From assembly GCF_039537705.1 (NCBI RefSeq), contig NZ_BAABBA010000009.1, positions 124,001 through 188,000 of the forward strand: 64,000 nucleotides of DNA, given 5' to 3'. Below are positions 36,828 to 45,197 of the stretch, one piece after another. The position numbers and the translations under genes were made by a program. The notes below the pieces were generated by a model that saw nothing but the letters and a program-made list of their open reading frames with translations, had not been told where the DNA came from and ran no database searches. Within the stretch, counting starts at the first letter, position 1, and each line of letters begins with the position of its first letter. The stretch is from Georgenia daeguensis. GTDB lineage: Bacteria > Actinomycetota > Actinomycetes > Actinomycetales > Actinomycetaceae.

Positions 36828-37523
36828 TCACTCACCTCGGCCCACGCCGGGTGGGCCAGAGCCCCGGCGTGCGCTCCGACGGCCCGGCAGGCCGGCCGCT
36901 CCCCGCCTGAGCGCGTCCTGCTCCCGCAGGAGCCGAGCCGCCACGAGCGACACCCACGACATCAGCACCACGGTGACGAGCGCCAGGCGGACCGCGGTGC
37001 CGCCGAAGGGCCACCACGCGAGGGCGGCGCCGGCCACCGCCGTGACCACGCTGTACCGCGCCCAGCCGCGCTCGCCGGACCGGGCGAAGCGGCGGGCCAG
37101 CGCCAGGCACGCGAGCAGCCCGGCGTTGATGGCCAGGACGGTGCCGACGTCGTGCAGGAGACCGTCCCGGGCGGCGGTCGAGGGGCCGGCCGGAGCAGCG
37201 CCCGCAGGGAAGCCGCCGTAGGACCTGACCCGGAACGACCCGGCCAGGACCAGCCCGAGGCCTGCGACGCCGAGCAGCGGGGCGGCCAGCGCGCCTCGCC
37301 CTCCGGGGTGCGGCATCCGCGAGACGCCGACGGCGAAGCCGGCCACGAGCAGCCCGCTCACGACGAAGTTGGTCGTCTGCACCCACCCCAGGTCGCCGTG
37401 GCTGAGCAGGCTGATGCCGTGCCGGCGCAGGTCGAAGCCCTCGCGAGTGACGGCCTGGACCGCCGTCGTCGCCACGAAGAGGGCGCCCGCGACGACGCCG
37501 CAGCTCAGCATCGTCCGTGTCAC
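36828..37523 (-). CDS. DUF998 integral membrane protein
   Basis: The 231-residue protein has six hydrophobic segments and the DUF998 start (LSCGVVAGALFVATTAVQAVTREGFDLRRHGISLLSHGDLGWVQ). The signature is the pairing of the first helix with RxGFD and an SLLxxGDLGWxQ loop. Function is unknown. The last 35 residues are basic and probably cytoplasmic. It stands alone on the minus strand, divergent from the cyclase gene. Confidence 0.82.
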   Translation of the reverse strand: MTRTMLSCGVVAGALFVATTAVQAVTREGFDLRRHGISLLSHGDLGWVQTTNFVVSGLLVAGFAVGVSRMPHPGGRGALAAPLLGVAGLGLVLAGSFRVRSYGGFPAGAAPAGPSTAARDGLLHDVGTVLAINAGLLACLALARRFARSGERGWARYSVVTAVAGAALAWWPFGGTAVRLALVTVVLMSWVSLVAARLLREQDALRRGAAGLPGRRSARRGSGPPGVGRGE

Positions 37524-37667
37524 CGCGCCTCCTCCCGCGGGTGTGCGCGCTGGTGCCCGGCGTGCGCGTGCCGGTCACCGGCCGTGCAGCTCATGATGAC
37601 AGAACGGCGGGGCGGAACCCGTCTGGAGAACCGCACCGTTCCGCGCCTGAGAGGGCACGTCGGCCGT

Positions 37668-37673
37668 TACCGT
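37668..37673 (+). promoter_or_regulatory. -10-like TACCGT, leaderless arrangement (cyclase gene)
   Basis: TACCGT is followed by 7 nt and the GTG at 37681. Confidence 0.5.
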
Positions 37674-37680
37674 TCCGGAC

Positions 37681-40600
37681 GTGGGTGGGATCGTCCGGCG
37701 GGTCGTGAGCGTGGTCTTCGCGGACCTCGTGGGCTTCACCGCGCTGTCCGAGCGGCTCGACCCCGAGGACGTCGCCCGCATCCAGGAGGAGTTCTTCTCG
37801 CGCGCCGCCGCGACGCTCGCCGAGCACGGCGGGATCGTCGAGAAGTACATCGGCGACGCGGTCATGGCGACCTTCGGGGTGGAGGTCGCCTCGGACGACG
37901 ACGCCGTACGGGCCGTCCGTGCCGCGACCGGTCTGCAGCACGCCGCCCGGAGGACCGAGGCGCCCCTGGGACTGGTGCCCGGCACCCTCGACCTGCGGGT
38001 GGGCGTGAACACCGGCGAGGTCGTGGTCTCACGCGTCGCTGCCGGATGGCGGGTCACCGGCGACGTCGTCAACACCGCCGCCCGCCTCCAGGCGGCCGCA
38101 GCCCCCGGGGAGGTGCTCCTCGGCCCCGAGACCGCGTTCGGCGTCGCGCACGCCTTCGCGCTCGAGCCGGCGGGCGAGCTGACCCTGCGGGGCAAGGCGG
38201 AGCCGGTGCCGGTCTGGCGGCCGGGCGGCACGCGCGCCGTCGTCCGCCGGGGGCTGGCGGCGCTCGGGCTGCACGCCCCGATGCTCGGGCGCCAGCATCT
38301 TCTCGACGAGCTCTTCGCCGCGCTCTCGTCGGCCGGCGCGGGCGGCGACGGCGGATCTCGCGACGGCGGATCTCGCGACGGCGGGTCTCGCGACGGCGGA
38401 GGTCGCGACGGCGGACATCCCGCCGGCGGACATCCCGCCGGCGGCGGTCGCGACGGCGGGGGACGACGCGCGGTGCTCGTCGTGGCGCCGCCCGGGGTCG
38501 GCAAGTCGCGCGTGGCCGAGGAGCTCTGCCTGCGCGCCGCCTCGGCTGGCCACCCCGCGCTGGTCGCACGGCCGGACGGGCGGGCGAGCGGCTACGGGGC
38601 CGTCGCCCAGCTCATGAGCGAGGCGCTCGCCGTCGCCGGGGTCGGGGCGGCGGCCCCCGACGACGACGCGCTGCTGGCGTGGCTCGTGGGCGAGGGGTTC
38701 GTGGACGGGCACGCGCGGACGGTCGCCCGCCACGTGCGCGACCTCATGCGCGGAGCGCTCACGGCGGAGCCGGGGGACCTGTTCGCCTCGTGGGCGGCCG
38801 CGCTGGACGCGGTCCCCGGCCCGGCCCCGCTGTGGGTGGTCGAGGACGTCCACCTCGCCGGGCCCGACCTGCGCGCCTTCCTCGCCCACGTCCTGGCGAG
38901 CCCCGGGCGTGGCCTCATGCTGCTCACGGCGCGGCCCGACGCCTCGCTGACCGACTCCGGCCCGCTGTCCGAGGTCCCGCTGCTGCACCTGCCGCCCCTC
39001 GCGGCCTCCGACACCGAGTCGATGGTGCGGGAGCTCGTGGGGGCGGACGCGGTGCCCGAGGAGTACGTCGACGGGATCGTGCGCGTCTCCGGCGGGAACC
39101 CGCTCTTCGTGGAGGAGCTGCTCCGCTCGTGGATCCTCGGCGGGGTGCTGACGTCGCGCGACGGGGGCTGGGCCTTCGGCGGCACGCTGGCGCCCGCGCT
39201 GCCGACGACCGTCCACGCCATCTACCAGGCGCAGCTGGACCGCCTGCCGCCGACCTCGCGCGAGGTGGTGGAGCGCGGCTCCGTCCCCGGCACCACGTTC
39301 CCCTCGGCGGCGCTGCCCGCGCTCGGCGTGGACGAGCCGTCCCCGGCCCTGGACTCCCTCACCCGCACCGGTCTGCTCAGCGGCCCTCACGACGGGCTCG
39401 TCCACGACCGGTCGTACACGTACCGGCACGCGCTGCTGCGCGACACGGCCTACGCCTCCCTGGGCCGCGGCCGGCGCGCCGAGCTCCACGCCCGCTTCGC
39501 CGGCTGGATCCGCGGGCGGGGACCGGCGGAGCTCGTCGGCCTGCACCTGGCGCTCGCCCTCGAGGCGCTGCCCGGCACCGCCGCCGAGCTCGACGGCCGA
39601 GAGCCCCGTGAGGTCGCCGACGAGGCCGCCGGCTGGCTCGAGCGCGGCGCGGCGGAGCACCTCGTCCCCTCGCCCCAGCGGGCGGCCGAGCTGCTGGGGC
39701 GGGCGCTCGACGTCGCATCCGGGGCGGTCGCGCCGGTGCGGCTGCGGCGCACGCTCGCCCGGGCGGAGGCTCTGCGCCGGGCCGGCCGGCTGGAGGAGGC
39801 GCTGGTGGCGTTCCGCGACGGCGGCTCCCTTGCCCGGGAGGTGGCCGACCCCGCCGGGCTGCGCGAGGCGGCGCTGGGTTACGAGAACGCACTCTTCGCG
39901 AGCCGGCTGCCGCGGGAGGTGTGGGGCGCGGCCGGCCTCGAGCTGCTCGACGCCGCCCTGCTGGTCCATCCCGCCCCCGGGACCCGTCACGCGAGCACCG
40001 ACGGCAGGGCGCAGGGGCCGCCCCCTGCTGAGAAGAAGGACGGGGCGATCGACCAGGTGCACGGACGCGTCCGGCTGCTCGCCGCCCGCGGCCGCGCGCT
40101 GGTCTACTCGGGCCTGCGGGCCGAGGGCGTCGAGTCCGGGACGGCCGCCGTGCGGCTCGCGGAGTCCACGGGGGACGCGGTCGCCGTCGCCGAGTCCTCC
40201 CTCGCGCTGCGCGCGGGGCTCGCTGGCCCCGAGCACCTCACCGAGCGCCTGGACGGCCTCACCCGCGCCGTCGCGGCGGCGGAGCTGACCGGCGACGACG
40301 AGCTCCAGCTCGAGGCCGCGCGACTGCAGCTGGTCGACGCGCTGGAGGCCGGGGACCTCGCCCTCGCCGACGCCGCGCAGGAACGGGCCGCCGCGCTGGC
40401 TCGGCGGATGGGCCGGCCGCTCTACCTCTGGTACCCGCCGATGTGGGAGGCGATGCGCGCGCTCCTCGCCGGCAGCTACGCCTCCGCCCCCGGCCTCGTC
40501 GAGGCCTTCGCCGAGCAGGCGCGCCGCTCGCACTACGCGGACGCCCCCATGGTCCGGACCATCCAGCTCCTCGAGCTCCATCTCATGACGGGCGGCGCGC

Positions 40601-41157
40601 CCGAGGTGACGCCAGAGGTCGCCGCGTACGCCGAGGCGCTCCCGGACCGGTGGGGCTTCGCCGCGGCCGTCCTGCATGCCCGGGCGGGTGACGCGGCAGC
40701 GGCGCGCCGGACGCTCGACCGCTACGCCACGGCGCACTTCGGCAACGTCGTGCAGGACCTCGGCCGCAGCACGTCGCTCGCCTACCTCGCCGAGGCGGCG
40801 GCCGCCGTCGGGACGCCGTCGGAGTGCGCGCGCCTGGCCGAGCTGCTCGCGCCGTGGGCCGGGCACCTCGTCGTGCTGGGGTCCGGCGCGCTGTGCCTCG
40901 GCTCGGCCGACCACTTCCTCGGGCTCGCGCTGCGCGGGGCAGGCGAGCTGGACCGCGCCGAGCGGCACCTCGCCTCCGCCGTCGAGCTCAACGACGCCCT
41001 CGGGGCGGCCGGGCGGGCCGTGTGGTCGCGCGCGGAGCTGGGCCGGACGCTGCGCCTGGCCGGCCGGCCGGGCTCGGAGGCGCTGCTCGGCCGGGCCCGG
41101 GCCGACGCGCACGCGCTCGGGATGGTCCCGCTGGCACGAGAGCTGGAGCACGCATGA
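37681..41157 (+). CDS. Class III adenylate cyclase fused to an AAA-type ATPase
   Basis: The 1158-residue protein starts with a class III cyclase domain (residues 5-180): metal-binding Asp in VFADLVGFTALSE and in EKYIGDAVMATFG, and the Asn/Arg transition-state pair in GDVVNTAARLQ. All catalytic positions look intact, so it should make cAMP; the Lys in EKYIGD argues for ATP over GTP. A Gly/Asp/Arg repeat linker (about residues 222-260) leads to a P-loop ATPase (APPGVGKSRVAEEL near 268, then LWVVEDVHLAG), and a long helical-repeat C-terminus follows. No LuxR-type DNA-binding domain is seen at the end. The layout matches a large actinobacterial family whose input signal is unknown. Its stop overlaps the next gene's ATG. 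Confidence 0.85.
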   Translation: MGGIVRRVVSVVFADLVGFTALSERLDPEDVARIQEEFFSRAAATLAEHGGIVEKYIGDAVMATFGVEVASDDDAVRAVRAATGLQHAARRTEAPLGLVPGTLDLRVGVNTGEVVVSRVAAGWRVTGDVVNTAARLQAAAAPGEVLLGPETAFGVAHAFALEPAGELTLRGKAEPVPVWRPGGTRAVVRRGLAALGLHAPMLGRQHLLDELFAALSSAGAGGDGGSRDGGSRDGGSRDGGGRDGGHPAGGHPAGGGRDGGGRRAVLVVAPPGVGKSRVAEELCLRAASAGHPALVARPDGRASGYGAVAQLMSEALAVAGVGAAAPDDDALLAWLVGEGFVDGHARTVARHVRDLMRGALTAEPGDLFASWAAALDAVPGPAPLWVVEDVHLAGPDLRAFLAHVLASPGRGLMLLTARPDASLTDSGPLSEVPLLHLPPLAASDTESMVRELVGADAVPEEYVDGIVRVSGGNPLFVEELLRSWILGGVLTSRDGGWAFGGTLAPALPTTVHAIYQAQLDRLPPTSREVVERGSVPGTTFPSAALPALGVDEPSPALDSLTRTGLLSGPHDGLVHDRSYTYRHALLRDTAYASLGRGRRAELHARFAGWIRGRGPAELVGLHLALALEALPGTAAELDGREPREVADEAAGWLERGAAEHLVPSPQRAAELLGRALDVASGAVAPVRLRRTLARAEALRRAGRLEEALVAFRDGGSLAREVADPAGLREAALGYENALFASRLPREVWGAAGLELLDAALLVHPAPGTRHASTDGRAQGPPPAEKKDGAIDQVHGRVRLLAARGRALVYSGLRAEGVESGTAAVRLAESTGDAVAVAESSLALRAGLAGPEHLTERLDGLTRAVAAAELTGDDELQLEAARLQLVDALEAGDLALADAAQERAAALARRMGRPLYLWYPPMWEAMRALLAGSYASAPGLVEAFAEQARRSHYADAPMVRTIQLLELHLMTGGAPEVTPEVAAYAEALPDRWGFAAAVLHARAGDAAAARRTLDRYATAHFGNVVQDLGRSTSLAYLAEAAAAVGTPSECARLAELLAPWAGHLVVLGSGALCLGSADHFLGLALRGAGELDRAERHLASAVELNDALGAAGRAVWSRAELGRTLRLAGRPGSEALLGRARADAHALGMVPLARELEHA
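38347..38460. repeat. 15-bp tandem repeat in cyclase-ATPase linker
   Basis: About seven units with 15-bp spacing (GACGGCGGATCTCGC and variants, later GCCGGCGGACATCCC) encode repeated DGGSR/DGGGR/AGGHP pentapeptides joining the cyclase and ATPase domains. Confidence 0.88.
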
Positions 41158-41918
41158 ACGACGACGCCGCATCGCTGATCGGCAGGGACTGGGCCTCCTT
41201 CCTGGACCTCCTCGACGGCGCCGGGTGGGAGACGCCGACCCGCCTGCAGGGCTGGACGGTGGAGGACCTGGCCCGGCACGTGCACTGGGGGATGACCCTC
41301 GAGGCGGACGCGCTGGAGCTGCTCGCTGCGCGTTCGGCGGGGGAGGCGGTCGGACCGGCCGGAGAGGCGGTGCGAACGGCGCGCGGCGATCCGCTCGAGG
41401 CACCGCGGGAGCAGATCGTCGCGGCGCTCCGGGGGGCGCGCGGTCGGCTCCTCCGAGCGCTCGCCGCGGCGCCGTCGGACCCTGCCGCGCTCGTCCCGAT
41501 GCCGTACGGGGACCTCCCGCTCGCCTTCGCGGTGCAGATCTTCGTCATGGAGGCCGCGGTGCACCGCAGCGACCTGGCCCACGCCGTCGGCGCCGACGAC
41601 CGGCTCGGGCCCGGCACGCACGCGCCGGCGGCCGCGGTGCTGCAGGCGTTCTGGCCGGTGCTCGCGGCCGACGCCACCGCGGTCCCGCCCACCGGCACCG
41701 GCTTCCTGCTGCGCGGCACGAGCGTCGTCGTCGAGGCCGAGTACGACGGCGTCGCCTGGGCGGCGCCGACCGGACCGCACGCCGTGGTCATCAGCGGCGA
41801 GGACGACGAGGTTCTCCTCGCCGGGTACGGACGGGTGCCGGTGGAGGCGGCGAGGGTGCGCATCGACGGCGACGTCGCGCTGGCCCGGCGGCTGAAGGAG
41901 TACGTCCCGGGCCCCTGA
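41154..41918 (+). CDS. Maleylpyruvate isomerase family mycothiol-dependent-type enzyme
   Basis: The 254-residue protein has an N-terminal MDMPI/DinB-like four-helix domain. WTVEDLARHVHWGM (His near residue 43) and MEAAVHRSDLAHAVG (two His near 141 and 147) give the three-histidine metal site of this superfamily. A C-terminal domain of about 90 residues follows. Such enzymes often use mycothiol, the actinobacterial thiol, but the substrate here is unknown. The ATG overlaps the cyclase stop (ATGA), so it may serve the same response. Confidence 0.8.
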   Translation: MNDDAASLIGRDWASFLDLLDGAGWETPTRLQGWTVEDLARHVHWGMTLEADALELLAARSAGEAVGPAGEAVRTARGDPLEAPREQIVAALRGARGRLLRALAAAPSDPAALVPMPYGDLPLAFAVQIFVMEAAVHRSDLAHAVGADDRLGPGTHAPAAAVLQAFWPVLAADATAVPPTGTGFLLRGTSVVVEAEYDGVAWAAPTGPHAVVISGEDDEVLLAGYGRVPVEAARVRIDGDVALARRLKEYVPGP

Positions 41919-42067
41919 TCGGTCCCTCGGACGCTGTGCCCTCGCTGGCCGGCCGCCGGGGCGCTCAGCGTCCCGCTCGCCGAGGCCGGCAGTTCGTGAC
42001 GAGACCGTGACGGAGCGAGCGCGCGATGGCGGCGGTGGCACGGTCGGAAACCTGCCAGCATGTCGCC

Positions 42068-42532
42068 ATGACGAAGACGTCGTGGATCGGTGGGTGCCGC
42101 ACGAAGGCGATGGCGGTCGGGGCGACGGTGCTGGTGGTCACAGGCGCCGTGACCGCGTGCGCGGCGGCGGACTCGGCGGGGGAGTCGTCGGCTGCCTGCG
42201 CCGCGCCGAGCGTGACGGTCGAGCCGGTCACCGTCGCGCCCGGCGACGAGGTGACGGTGCGGGGCGAGGCGATGATGGAGGGGTGTGCCGACGCGATCGG
42301 CATGGACGAGGACGGCAACGTCATCAGCAAGGAGACCGTGACCCCGTTCGCCGGGCTCGAGGTCAGGTTGCTCGCCGCCGGCACGGAGCGGGTGCTCGCG
42401 ACGGTGGACGCGGACGAGCACGGTGCGTTCGAGATCACCGTACGTATCCCGCAGGACTCACCGGCCGGCGGCGCCGAGGTCGCCGTGGACGTGACGGGGG
42501 CGGAGAGCGCCAAGGTCGAGGTCGTCGGGTAG
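42068..42532 (+). CDS. Putative lipoprotein of unknown function
   Basis: The 154-residue protein has a basic N-region (MTKTSWIGGCRTK), a hydrophobic stretch and a plausible lipobox ending VTAC at residue 30. The mature part is acidic with two later Cys (PAACAAP and MEGCAD) and repeats of beta-strand-like segments, for example VTVEPVTVAPGDEVTVRG, which looks like an immunoglobulin-like fold. I do not recognise the family. The frame opens at 42026, but the ATG at 42068 places the signal sequence correctly. A strong hairpin follows. Confidence 0.68.
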   Translation: MTKTSWIGGCRTKAMAVGATVLVVTGAVTACAAADSAGESSAACAAPSVTVEPVTVAPGDEVTVRGEAMMEGCADAIGMDEDGNVISKETVTPFAGLEVRLLAAGTERVLATVDADEHGAFEITVRIPQDSPAGGAEVAVDVTGAESAKVEVVG

Positions 42533-42597
42533 GCGCTTCCGTCGCGCCTGTCCACCGGTTCGGACGGCGGGCTACTGCTGGTGCGGCTTCGGAAAGA

Positions 42598-42630
42598 GGT
42601 GCGGCGGGTGGCCGTGCCACCCGCCGCACC
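42598..42630. terminator. Bidirectional hairpin terminator
   Basis: A perfect 15-bp stem, GGTGCGGCGGGTGGC (42598-42612) and GCCACCCGCCGCACC (42616-42630), with a CGT loop, lies between the convergent lipoprotein gene and the end of the sugar operon. Confidence 0.85.
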
Positions 42631-42647
42631 GTCAGCAGCCTTCGAGC

Positions 42648-43532
42648 TCAGCGCTGCGCGAGATCGACCTCCGCCCAACCAGCCAGGACCTTGATGAGGG
42701 CCGAGGCGTTGAGGTCCCCGAGCCCGGCCGTCATCGCGGCATCGAGCGTCTCGGCCGCGACCATCGCCCCCGGCACCGGCGCACCCACCTGCTCGGCGAG
42801 CTCGCTGATCAGCCGTACGTCCTTGCGCATGAGACGCAGCGCGAAGTTCGGGGAGTAGTCGTCCGCGAGGACGGCTGCGCCGACGCCGTCGTAGATCGGT
42901 GTGCGGAAGTCCGTCACGGCGACGACCTCGAGCACCTTGGCCAGGTCCAGCCCGGCCGCGCGAGCCAGGGTGAGGCCCTCGCCGAGGGAGTGCAGCTGGG
43001 CCGCGACGAGCAGGTTGCCGACGAGCTTCATGCGCGCGCCCGAGCCGGCCGGGCCCAGGTGGTGCACCGACTCGCTCACGGCCTCGAGCACCGGCCGCAC
43101 GCGGGCGAACGTGTCGGCGTCGCCGCCGACGACGACCCAAAGCCCGCCGGCCTCCGCCTCGCCCTTCGACCCGAACACCGGCGCGTCGAGCATGGAGATG
43201 CCCCGCTCGGCGTACGCCGCGTGCTCCTCGTCGCTGAGCGCCGCGGAGATCGTCGACATGTCCACGACGACGGTCGGGGCGGCGACGTGGGCGAGCACCC
43301 CGTCCGCGCCCAGGGCGACGGCGCGCACGGCGGCGTCGTCGGACAGGCAGTACAGGACCACGTCCTGCCCGCGCACGGCCTCGGCGATCGACGTCGCAGT
43401 GCGGGCGCCGGCGACGTCCGGGCGCGACCCGGCGGTCCGGTTCCACACCGTGACATCGTGCCCGGCGGCCACCAGGTTGGTGGCCATGCCGCGGCCCATG
43501 GTGCCAAGGCCGAGGACGGCGACGGCGCTCAT
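42648..43532 (-). CDS. NAD(P)-dependent beta-hydroxyacid dehydrogenase (3-hydroxyisobutyrate dehydrogenase-like)
   Basis: The 294-residue protein has the Rossmann start VAVLGLGTMGRGMATNLVAAGHDVTVWNRT, in which the Asn-Arg-Thr after the second strand favours NADP(H). The substrate-binding MLDAPVFGSKGEAEAGGLWVVVGG near residue 118 and GSGARMKLVGNLL with the catalytic Lys near 168 are conserved. Relatives act on 3-hydroxyisobutyrate, tartronate semialdehyde, glyoxylate or short sugar acids. It is the last gene of the ABC/DhaKL operon, overlapping dhaL by 4 bp, so it probably reduces or oxidises an intermediate of that pathway. Confidence 0.86.
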   Translation of the reverse strand: MSAVAVLGLGTMGRGMATNLVAAGHDVTVWNRTAGSRPDVAGARTATSIAEAVRGQDVVLYCLSDDAAVRAVALGADGVLAHVAAPTVVVDMSTISAALSDEEHAAYAERGISMLDAPVFGSKGEAEAGGLWVVVGGDADTFARVRPVLEAVSESVHHLGPAGSGARMKLVGNLLVAAQLHSLGEGLTLARAAGLDLAKVLEVVAVTDFRTPIYDGVGAAVLADDYSPNFALRLMRKDVRLISELAEQVGAPVPGAMVAAETLDAAMTAGLGDLNASALIKVLAGWAEVDLAQR

Positions 43533-44155
43533 CGGGCTACCACCGCGGCGGCCTTCTGCCAGGACTGAAGGAACCGCAGCATCGCCGTGGCGCCCGGGTC
43601 CTGCAGGCCGATGCTGCGCTCCTGCAGCCAGGACGCGCGGCCCCGGCGGGACTGCAGATCGCGGGTCTCGACGACGGCCTTCTCGGCCGCGGCGATGGCG
43701 TCCTCCAGGCCGGCCGCGCCGTCCGCCCCGGTGACGAGCGCGTCGGCGGCGGGCATGATGGCGTCGAGGATGGTCTTGTCTCCCAGCTGTGTCTTGCCGC
43801 GCTGGGCGATGTTGTCGCCGGCCGCGCGCACGAAGGCCGCGGCCGCCGCGACGTCGACGTCCTCGACGTCGGCCCACGCCTTGGACCCGGCGAGCAGGCC
43901 GCCGGCGACCAGCGCCGCCATCGTGGAGGGGTTGGCGTTGGCGAAGGCCTTGGCGGCGGCGCGGGCGATCTCGGAGGGCCGGGCGTCCTCGGGGACGGCG
44001 CCGAGCGCCTCGATGACGGCGTTGGCGCCGAGCGAGATGGTGATGCCCAGGTCACCGTCGCCCAGCGCCTGGTCGAGGTCGCGCAGCTCGTCGGCGTACG
44101 TGACCAGCTCGGCCAGGCTGCGCTGGATGGCGCCGACCAGCTCTGTGGACTTCAT
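43529..44155 (-). CDS. DhaL-type kinase subunit (nucleotide-binding)
   Basis: The 208-residue protein is a DhaL domain, the helical barrel that holds the adenine nucleotide and magnesium in dihydroxyacetone-type kinases. The three Asp ligands are present in DLDQALGDGDLG, but the usual His of the GDxDHG signature is Leu. Other conserved parts are NPSTMAALVAGGLLAGSK, TQLGDKTILDAIMPA and RRGRASWLQERSIGLQDPGATAM. In PTS systems DhaL needs DhaM to regenerate ATP; no dhaM is in the window, so this subunit may use ATP directly. It starts 5 bp after the DhaK stop. Confidence 0.88.
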   Translation of the reverse strand: MKSTELVGAIQRSLAELVTYADELRDLDQALGDGDLGITISLGANAVIEALGAVPEDARPSEIARAAAKAFANANPSTMAALVAGGLLAGSKAWADVEDVDVAAAAAFVRAAGDNIAQRGKTQLGDKTILDAIMPAADALVTGADGAAGLEDAIAAAEKAVVETRDLQSRRGRASWLQERSIGLQDPGATAMLRFLQSWQKAAAVVAR

Positions 44156-44160
44156 GATGA

Positions 44161-45162
44161 TCAGACCTCCTGGAAGAACGGGGACGCGGCGGGCGCGTCG
44201 AGCAGGGCGAGGCGGGCGTCGTCGAGCTTGAGCAGCGAGACGGACGCGCCGGCCATCTCCAGGCTCGTGGCGTACTCGCCGACGTACTGACGCTCGATGG
44301 TGACGCCGCGGTCGGCGAGGAGCTGGTGGACGCGGCGGTACATGACGTACAGCTCCTCCAGCGGGGTGGCGCCCAGCCCGTTGAGGAGCACGGCCACCCG
44401 ATCCCCGGCGGTGATCTCGAGGTCCTCGACGATCGCGGTGAGGAGACGCTCGGTGATCTCGTCGGCGGTCTCCAGCGGCCCGCGGTGGATACCGGGCTCT
44501 CCGTGGATGCCGATGCCGACCTCCATCTCGCCGTCGGGCACGTCGAAGCTCGGCTCGCCCGTGGTCGGCAGGATCGTCGGGGACAGGCCGATGCCCATCG
44601 TCGCGGTGTGCTCGACGACGTCCTCGGCGACGGCGGCGACCTCCTCGAGGCTGTCGCCGCGCTCGGCGGCGGCGCCGGCGGCCTTGTAGGCGAAGAAGAT
44701 GCCCGCGACGCCGCGGCGGTCGTGCTTGCGCTCCTTCGGCTGGCTGGCGACGTCGTCGCGGCCGAGGACGGTGCGGGTCTCGATGTCCTCGAGCTCGGCG
44801 AGGTCCGCGGCGAGGTCGAAGTTGAAGACGTCGCCGCCGTAGTTGCCGTACAGGTAGAGCACCCCCCGGCCTCCGTCGACGGCCTTGGTGGCCTCGAAGA
44901 CCTGCTGGGAGCTCGGCGAGCTGAAGACGTTGCCGATCGCCACCCCGGAGGCGAGGCCCTTGCCGACGTAGCCCTTGAAGAGCGGCAGGTGGCCGGAGCC
45001 GCCGCCGGTGACGATGCCCACCTGGCCGGGAACGGGGGCGTCCGCCCGGACGAGGATCCGCGGGTCCTCGCCCGGTGTCTTCACCTGGTCGGGGTGGGCG
45101 AGGAGGATGCCCTCGATCATCTCGTCGACGAAGTTCTCGGGCTTGTTGATGATCTTTCTCAT
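44161..45162 (-). CDS. DhaK-type kinase subunit (substrate-binding)
   Basis: The 333-residue protein is a DhaK domain, which binds a small keto-sugar covalently through a histidine. The covalent His is present in VGIGIHGEPGIHRG, and the general-acid region GGGSGHLPLFKGYVG keeps its His, but the canonical GSGHEP reads GSGHLP. GNYGGDVFNFDLAAD replaces the usual NYTGD segment. These changes near the pocket suggest a substrate other than dihydroxyacetone, such as a tetrulose. A GAAAGGAA ribosome-binding region precedes the ATG by 5 nt. It lies 35 bp after the second permease gene and just before dhaL. Confidence 0.9.
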   Translation of the reverse strand: MRKIINKPENFVDEMIEGILLAHPDQVKTPGEDPRILVRADAPVPGQVGIVTGGGSGHLPLFKGYVGKGLASGVAIGNVFSSPSSQQVFEATKAVDGGRGVLYLYGNYGGDVFNFDLAADLAELEDIETRTVLGRDDVASQPKERKHDRRGVAGIFFAYKAAGAAAERGDSLEEVAAVAEDVVEHTATMGIGLSPTILPTTGEPSFDVPDGEMEVGIGIHGEPGIHRGPLETADEITERLLTAIVEDLEITAGDRVAVLLNGLGATPLEELYVMYRRVHQLLADRGVTIERQYVGEYATSLEMAGASVSLLKLDDARLALLDAPAASPFFQEV

Positions 45163-45197
45163 GACGTTCCTTTCGTCGAAGCTGTTGGGGATGACGC

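Noticed and set aside
38347..38460. Gly-rich repeat as a frameshift or pseudogene boundary
   Set aside because: Units are 15 bp and in frame; the ATPase and cyclase domains stay joined.
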